Assembly: GCA_963665395.2 (NCBI GenBank)
Contig: OY762251.1
Span: forward strand, 3,596,001-3,660,000
DNA: 64,000 bases
Direction of reading: 5' to 3'
Source: Bin87 sp963665395
GTDB lineage: Bacteria; Chloroflexota; Dehalococcoidia; Lucifugimonadales; UBA3495
Positions 59,075 to 64,000 of the stretch are shown here, one piece after another. The position numbers and the translations under genes were made by a program. The stretch's first letter is position 1. Each line of letters starts with the position of its first letter. The notes under the pieces were generated by a model that saw nothing but the letters and a program-made list of their open reading frames with translations, was not told where the DNA came from and searched no databases.

Positions 59075-61615
59075 CTACCGTCGCGCGCCGCCCCCGCCCA
59101 GGAAGCGCCGATCTGACGGATTGCGGCTCCCGCTCCCACCGCTGGAGCGGCCTGGGTAGCGGCGCGGCCCGCGGTCCCGGTCATTACCGTCGCTTCCCAG
59201 CATGGAGTTTCGGTCACGTTCCCGATCCCGCTCGCGGCCGCCGCCGCCGCTATAGTTGCCCCGGCCGCCGCCATAATTGCCGCGCCCGGATCCCGATCCG
59301 GTACGGTCCCGTCCTCCGCCGTATCCTCCCCGGTCCCGGCCGCCTCGGTCGCGGTCCCGGTCGAACCCCCCTCGCGAACTGCGTCCGCGGTCCCGATCTC
59401 CGCCGTATCCGCCCCGGGCCGGGCCCCGGTCACGATCAAACCCGCCCCGTGGCCCCCGGTCCCGCTCGCCTTGACTGCTCCGTGGCGAAAAGCCCGCCGG
59501 AGGCTCGGCGTCGCCCATCAAAGCGCGACGGGAGAGATTGATTCGCCCCATATGGTCAATCTCGTGGATCATCACGGTGATTTCCTGTCCGATGTCCACG
59601 TTCTCGTAGGCCAAGTCCCCCAGATCTTCGTTGCGGACCAGGCCGTCCTTGCCGCCCGGGGTTAGCTCTACGAAAACCCCAAAGTTGGTGGTGCGCGTGA
59701 TCTTGCCCGTAATGATGTCGCCCACTTCCGGGTCCCGAGTGAGTCCGTCAACCCGACTGCGAGCCAACTCGATCATGGATTGATCGTTAGATGAGATGAT
59801 GACGGAGCCATCGTCCGCCACGTCGATGCCGCAGCCGGTTTCCTCCTGGATCGACCGGATCACCCGGCCGCCGGGGCCGATCAAAGCCCCAATCTTCTCG
59901 ACGGGGATCTGCATCCGCGCCAGCTTGGGCGCGTATCGGCTCATTTGCGCTCGCGGTTCCGAGATAGCTTCAGCCATACGGTCCAGGATGTGAAGACGAC
60001 CCACTCGCGCCTGCTCCAGGGCCTCGCTGAGTAGTTCCTGGGTAAGGCCGTCGATCTTGACGTCCATCTGCAAAGCATTGATGCCGCGCTCGGTGCCCGC
60101 AACTTTGAAATCCATATCGCCCAGGAAATCCTCAATCCCCTGGATGTCGCTGAGGACGGCGTATGCTTCACTGGCGCCATCGGTAATGAGGCCCATTGCG
60201 ATACCGGCCACCGGCGCAGCCAGGGGAACTCCGGCGTCCATCAATGCCATGGAGGATCCACAGACGCTGCCCATGGAAGTGGATCCATTAGAAGCCAGCA
60301 CTTCACTGACCACGCGGACGGTGTAGGGAAATTCTTCTTCAGGAGGCATGGCCGCTATGATCGCCCGTTCCGCCAGGGCGCCGTGGCCGATCTCCCGCCG
60401 GCCCGGCGAACCAACCCGCCTGGCTTCACCGACGCTATAAGGGGGGAAGTTGTAGTGGTGCATGAACTGCTTGGTATTGTCCGGGCCGACCGTGTCCAGC
60501 GTCTGTTTCATCGACAACGACGCGAGGGTCGCCACCGACAGCACCTGAGTTTGACCCCGGGTGAACAGTCCGCTGCCGTGGGCGCGGGGCAACTCTCCAA
60601 CGCTACAGGTAATGGGGCGGATTTCGTCCGTTCGCCGTCCGTCCGGGCGGACGTTTTTTTGCAGGATGCGGCCCCGGACTTCCTTCTTCACCAGGTTTTT
60701 GAACGACTCGGCGATTTCAGGGGCCGAGTAGTCGTCAGCCAGTTGCGCGGCAACCTCCGTTTCCACTGCGTCCAGGCCCGCGTCGCGTTCGCTCTTGAAG
60801 GCGTTTTGTTCAAGGATCTCGACGATCCTTCCATTGACCAGGGCATCAACCTTGTTTTGACGATTTTCGGCGGATTCGTAGTCGAAATGCACTTCCGTTT
60901 TTTCGATCCCTCGCTCCGTCACCAACCGGTCAATCAGATCGATGGTCTGCGCGTTGCTCTCATGGGCCAGGCGAATTCCTTCCAGGATGATTTCTTCAGA
61001 CATCTCAACCGACCCGGACTCCACCATCATGATGGCGTGACGATTGCTCGCTACCACCATGTTGAGCAGGGCGGAATTGGCGTCCTTGAAGCTGGGATTG
61101 ATGTGGTAGTGATGCCCATCCCACGCAACCCGGCAGGCCCCGATGGGGCCGTCAAAGGGGATATGGCTGATGGAGAGCGCGGCGGAAGCCGCGACCATGC
61201 CCAGAGTCTCAGGAGGATGGTTTTCGTCCACGGAGAGAACCGTGATGATGACCTGAATTTCGTTGTGGAGTCCCTTGGGGAACAGCGGACGTATGCTGCG
61301 GTCCGTCAGGCGGGCGGAAAGAATGGCCTCGGTTCCGGGGCGTCCTTCGCGGCGGAAGAAACTGCCGGGGATCTTGCCGACGGCGTAGAGGCGTTCTTCG
61401 AATTCCACCGTCAGGGGGAGGAAATCGATACCTTCGCGGGCCTGTTCCGACATGACGGCAGTGGCCAGCAGAATGGTATCGCCGCAGGTGATGGTTACGG
61501 AACCGTGAGCCTGCTGCGCCCAGCGTCCGGTTTCCAGGGTAATGGGATGTCCGCCAATCTCCCCGTCGATTGCAAATGGGTTCATCAGTTCGCTTGCGGC
61601 GTCAGTAGTTGTCAT
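59075..61615 (-). CDS. pnp: Polyribonucleotide nucleotidyltransferase with RGG-rich tail
   Basis: An 846-residue PNPase, a phosphate-dependent 3'-5' exoribonuclease. Two RNase PH domains (residues about 10-330 and 340-560, with RRTDEIRPITCSVG), a KH domain (KIGALIGPGGRVIRSIQEET, about 590) and an S1 domain (GDIITGKITRTTNFGVFVEL, about 640) are in order. The catalytic SGSD-like loop is not obvious by eye, but TNGSTSMGSVCGSSMALMDAG shows the phosphate region. A 139-residue tail (708-846) is dense in Gly, Arg and Asp, far beyond the usual 700 residues. Confidence 0.95.
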   Translation of the reverse strand: MTTTDAASELMNPFAIDGEIGGHPITLETGRWAQQAHGSVTITCGDTILLATAVMSEQAREGIDFLPLTVEFEERLYAVGKIPGSFFRREGRPGTEAILSARLTDRSIRPLFPKGLHNEIQVIITVLSVDENHPPETLGMVAASAALSISHIPFDGPIGACRVAWDGHHYHINPSFKDANSALLNMVVASNRHAIMMVESGSVEMSEEIILEGIRLAHESNAQTIDLIDRLVTERGIEKTEVHFDYESAENRQNKVDALVNGRIVEILEQNAFKSERDAGLDAVETEVAAQLADDYSAPEIAESFKNLVKKEVRGRILQKNVRPDGRRTDEIRPITCSVGELPRAHGSGLFTRGQTQVLSVATLASLSMKQTLDTVGPDNTKQFMHHYNFPPYSVGEARRVGSPGRREIGHGALAERAIIAAMPPEEEFPYTVRVVSEVLASNGSTSMGSVCGSSMALMDAGVPLAAPVAGIAMGLITDGASEAYAVLSDIQGIEDFLGDMDFKVAGTERGINALQMDVKIDGLTQELLSEALEQARVGRLHILDRMAEAISEPRAQMSRYAPKLARMQIPVEKIGALIGPGGRVIRSIQEETGCGIDVADDGSVIISSNDQSMIELARSRVDGLTRDPEVGDIITGKITRTTNFGVFVELTPGGKDGLVRNEDLGDLAYENVDIGQEITVMIHEIDHMGRINLSRRALMGDAEPPAGFSPRSSQGERDRGPRGGFDRDRGPARGGYGGDRDRGRSSRGGFDRDRDRGGRDRGGYGGGRDRTGSGSGRGNYGGGRGNYSGGGGRERDRERDRNSMLGSDGNDRDRGPRRYPGRSSGGSGSRNPSDRRFLGGGGARR

Positions 61616-61842
61616 AACGGTAAATTCTTCTACCTCTTCTTCCTTTCGTGTTGCTGCCCACCGCGCTTGTTCGTCTGGCGGCCGGCTTTCAGGGGGATTG
61701 CGTGGGCGTGATATCAGTTCAAATCGTCACATTCGATCCGCCGTTAGCGAATTCCGGCGCCTCCTGAGGGCGGTCTGTAAAATTTGCGAGCGCCGATGAA
61801 GATAGCCAAGTTGCGCGGTTTGAGACTAAAGACGGAGCACTA

Positions 61843-61875
61843 GTCGCGGCCGGTTCGCTGACGCGCGGCTGCGAC
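61843..61875 (-). promoter_or_regulatory. Hairpin between rpsO and pnp
   Basis: GTCGCGGCCG at 61843-61852 pairs with CGGCTGCGAC at 61866-61875 (one wobble) in the 341-bp gap between rpsO and pnp. In other bacteria a stem in this gap is cut by RNase III and underlies pnp autoregulation; here that is inference from position. Confidence 0.5.
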
Positions 61876-61956
61876 GTATGGTGAGAATCTTTCAACCGCC
61901 CGACTTCGGAATCCTGGGCGCGCCATATAGCCAGGTGATTTCAGGCGCGTTGCCGT

Positions 61957-62223
61957 TCAGCGGCGCAAGCCGAGGCGGCTGATCAGACGCTGGTAGCGGC
62001 CAACGTCTTCCCGGCTCAAGTAATTGAGCAGACGGCGTCGCTTTGACACCATGGTAACAAGACCGCGACGGGAATGAACGTCCTTCCGATGGGTCCGAAG
62101 ATGGTCCGTGACCTGCCTGATGCGCTCGGTCAGCATCGCGACCTGCAGCTCAGTGGAGCCGGTGTCCGTTTCGTGGGTACGATATTCCTTGATGATGGTC
62201 TGCTTGACGTCCGCGTCTAACAT
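61957..62223 (-). CDS. rpsO: 30S ribosomal protein S15
   Basis: An 88-residue S15. VKQTIIKEYRTHETDTGSTE, LTERIRQVTDHLRTHRKDVH and LVTMVSKRRRLLNYLSREDV are the 16S rRNA-binding helices in order, and it ends RYQRLISRLGLRR. Length is exactly typical. It precedes pnp on the same strand, the common bacterial arrangement. Confidence 0.97.
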   Translation of the reverse strand: MLDADVKQTIIKEYRTHETDTGSTELQVAMLTERIRQVTDHLRTHRKDVHSRRGLVTMVSKRRRLLNYLSREDVGRYQRLISRLGLRR

Positions 62224-62327
62224 CAGTCGTTTCTAACCTTTCCTTTCGCATTCAGTTCTGCGTCGTCTTACTTTTCTCACAACAGGTTAACACGTGTTAG
62301 GAAAATAGGCAACTGAACGAAATTTCC

Positions 62328-62460
62328 GGTAGCGTTGCAATTTAGGTGGTTCAGTTTCCCAGCGGGGTATCCGAGCGGCTAAAACTGCTGCTACGCCAAC
62401 GGGATTGCCACGCTACGCTCGCAATGACAAAAACCTAACCACCTAAAACGGAACGCTACC
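62328..62460. mobile_element. 133-bp MITE, copy 3
   Basis: The same 24-bp imperfect inverted ends and the same length as copy 1 (14617-14749), with about 15 internal differences. It lies upstream of rpsO and of the propeller lipoprotein gene, and could affect either. Confidence 0.85.
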
Positions 62461-62593
62461 AAATTTCCCGCCCAAACGTGGCTTGACTTCCTTTGTTCCG
62501 GTTGGCTGTTCCGACGAGGCAACGTTTTGCTTTGAAACGAAACGAATGGAACTTGGTCGTAGTTTGTCTGGAGATTCGACGGAGTGGCTGCGC

Positions 62594-62599
62594 TATAAT
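62594..62599 (+). promoter_or_regulatory. Candidate -10 box
   Basis: TATAAT about 45 bp before the start at 62645. No good -35 box. Confidence 0.35.
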
Positions 62600-62644
62600 C
62601 CTACTGAGGACAAAGGAACACCGTCGCTGCAGTTGCCCCATGCC

Positions 62645-63679
62645 ATGGTTTTCTCCGCAAAAAATTTGAAGCCATTTTCAACGCTCATTCTGTTGCTGCC
62701 GCTCCTGGCCACGGGTTTATCCGGGTGCTTTCTAGGCAATTGGTTTGGGAGTGACTTGCCGGCAGTTGCGTACGGCGTGTGGGACGGCGACGGCGGTCAG
62801 ATCTGGGTACGGGAACCCGGAAGCGACGACCCCGTGCGGATATCGCCTAAAAACGCGGATGCGAGTTTCCCGCGCTGGTCACCCGGGCAGCGCTACCTGG
62901 CTTGGGTCTCTCGTGGCGCAGTAACGGAGTTGATGGTGTACGACGCTGAGACCGGCGAGACCGACACGATAGTTTCCGGTGTTGCGGAAACGCAACCGCC
63001 GGTCTGGGCGCCCGGATCCGACCGAATAGCTTACGTTTCCGAGGCAGACGGCGACCCGGATATTTTTATGGTGGAACTATCCGGCGGGCAAAAGACCCGC
63101 TTGACGTTCAATCCGGCGCACGAGCAAATCGGCGACTGGTCGCCGGACGGTGAATGGCTAGTGTTCACCGAATCGGGACACGACGGGCTGCTATTGCGTA
63201 ATCCCAACGGAGTGAATCGCATCGAATTGACCGGCGGCCCGGATTCCGATCCCGTCTGGTCTCCCAAGGGAGATCGCATCGCCTTCCTCCGCCAATCCGA
63301 CGATGGGCGGGACGTGTATGTCCTCCGGCCGACCAACTCGAACGATTGGACCGATGACACTGACGAGGTCGCCGCCTCCGACGCCGAGCATGATGAATCT
63401 GCCCCGGCGTGGTCGGCCAGTGGTCGCCGTTTGGCTTTCGTAGTGCATTACGACGATCAGACGGAAATCTTCATAGTCAATGTGGACGGATCCGAGCGCA
63501 AACGCTTGACCCAGAACACGGCGGATGACCTGATGCCCGTTTGGTCCGAAACCGGCGACAAGATAGCGTTCGTCTCCTACGCCTATGGAAACGCCGAGAT
63601 CCTGTACATGAACGGCGACGGGTCCGAGCAGATGCGGCTCACCGTGAACGACGCGATGGACGCGCAGCCCGACTGGTAG
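62645..63679 (+). CDS. TolB-like beta-propeller lipoprotein
   Basis: A 344-residue protein. The start at 62645 gives a lipoprotein signal with a textbook lipobox (LATGLSGC, Cys28). At least five PD40/TolB blades follow, each with a W(S/A)P..D..A(F/Y) core (for example WSPDGEWLVFTESGHD, WSPKGDRIAFLRQSDD, WSASGRRLAFVVHYDD). It would sit on the outer face of the membrane, probably binding another protein. A longer upstream frame exists but lacks the signal. Confidence 0.85.
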   Translation: MVFSAKNLKPFSTLILLLPLLATGLSGCFLGNWFGSDLPAVAYGVWDGDGGQIWVREPGSDDPVRISPKNADASFPRWSPGQRYLAWVSRGAVTELMVYDAETGETDTIVSGVAETQPPVWAPGSDRIAYVSEADGDPDIFMVELSGGQKTRLTFNPAHEQIGDWSPDGEWLVFTESGHDGLLLRNPNGVNRIELTGGPDSDPVWSPKGDRIAFLRQSDDGRDVYVLRPTNSNDWTDDTDEVAASDAEHDESAPAWSASGRRLAFVVHYDDQTEIFIVNVDGSERKRLTQNTADDLMPVWSETGDKIAFVSYAYGNAEILYMNGDGSEQMRLTVNDAMDAQPDW

Positions 63680-63715
63680 GGCAACGTTTCGCGCGGTTGG
63701 CGTGAGTGCTCCGCT

Positions 63716-64000
63716 ATGCCCCAAAGGACACCGGACATCAATCCCTCCGACGTGGGTGGGCTTCTCACCGGCCTCAGCGCGCCATTGGCTGCTGTGTCGG
63801 TCCGCGTGGGTGATGTGGTCAATGCGCAAATCGCCGTCGCCATCACCGCCGCGTCCATAGTCCTGCATCGCCCGCGCCTCATCGTCCAGATTTATCACAC
63901 CAACTACACTCACGATCTGATTTCAGAAAGGGGCGCGCTGGCGGTCAACTTCCTAAATCAGGATCAGCTTCCCTTGATTTGGGGGTTGGGAATGCGGTCG
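63716..64000 (+). CDS. Flavin reductase-like protein, cut by the window edge
   Basis: The frame is open from ATG at 63716 to the end (95 codons). LLTGLSAPLAAVSVRVGD at the N-terminus, LIVQIYHTNYTHDLISERGA and LAVNFL fit the FMN-binding flavin reductase / FMN-binding split-barrel fold. It may supply reduced flavin to the LLM monooxygenases, but it is not adjacent to any. Its 3' end lies outside the window. Confidence 0.7.
   Translation, partial: MPQRTPDINPSDVGGLLTGLSAPLAAVSVRVGDVVNAQIAVAITAASIVLHRPRLIVQIYHTNYTHDLISERGALAVNFLNQDQLPLIWGLGMRS

Noticed and set aside
1..64000. Prophage, integron, biosynthetic gene cluster or defence island
   Set aside because: No phage structural, integrase, PKS/NRPS or restriction genes; the only defence-like genes are one HEPN/MNT and one VapBC-like pair, which are not clustered with others.

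Overview
The window is GC-rich bacterial chromosome. Gene content points to Chloroflexota, most likely the SAR202/Dehalococcoidia side: three luciferase-like flavin or F420 monooxygenases, several dipeptide-type ABC cassettes without ATPases, MmgE/PrpD, CMD, FAH and SMP-30 family catabolic genes, and many dispersed palindromes. This is inference from gene families; no rRNA or other lineage marker is present. A 1.55-kaa FN3/LRR surface protein, TPR and toxin-antitoxin genes and many insertion sequences would suit a host-associated (for example sponge) or particle-associated lineage, but that is not shown by the sequence.

Layout. 1-3057 is an IS pile: a broken IS982-like transposase, an intact IS630 element and a second, frameshifted IS630 element. 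3106-5100 holds a DppB/DppC permease pair whose binding-protein gene is absent. 5106-8062 (minus) holds a small alpha/beta-barrel protein, a TPR protein and a ThDP enzyme. 8063-8896 is repeat-rich and non-coding. 8897-11975 holds a penicillin-acylase-family hydrolase and two small membrane proteins. 11972-16365 (minus) holds an LLM oxidoreductase, CinA-like, small proteins, TlyA and an enoyl-CoA hydratase.

16500-25830 carries two paralogous oligopeptide ABC cassettes in tandem (binding lipoprotein, DppB, DppC). Each has a visible sigma-70-type promoter and a hairpin between the binding protein and the permeases; the first binding protein is frameshifted. 25860-27023 is a tandem triplication of a small retropepsin-like protease. 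27146-33972 holds SMP-30, Asp-box, FAH, DUF4234-like and hypothetical genes and an MNT/HEPN pair. 34068-37985 holds argD-like, VapBC-like and argG genes.

38476-43134 is the giant FN3/LRR protein. 43486-45033 is a nested mobile structure: a MITE containing a palindrome containing an IS4-like element. 45181-56483 holds an aminotransferase, two Uma2 genes, two LLM genes, a thioredoxin-like lipoprotein, SDR, MmgE/PrpD, alpha/beta hydrolase, a CMD protein, a 47-residue membrane protein and a GlcG/HbpS-like protein. 56511-57987 is a second IS4-like element. 58014-62223 (minus) is an rpsO-pnp-kinase-monooxygenase cluster. 62645-64000 holds a TolB-like propeller lipoprotein and a flavin-reductase-like gene that runs off the window.

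How the parts fit: the ABC permeases and binding proteins import peptides or other small organics, and the flavin, ThDP, FAH, CMD, MmgE, ECH, SDR and hydrolase genes look like a scavenging and degradation set. The mobile layer (four IS elements plus an IS remnant, two MITE-like families, two dispersed repeat families) accounts for much of the non-coding DNA and lies next to several broken genes. No tRNA, rRNA, CRISPR array or prophage was recognised.
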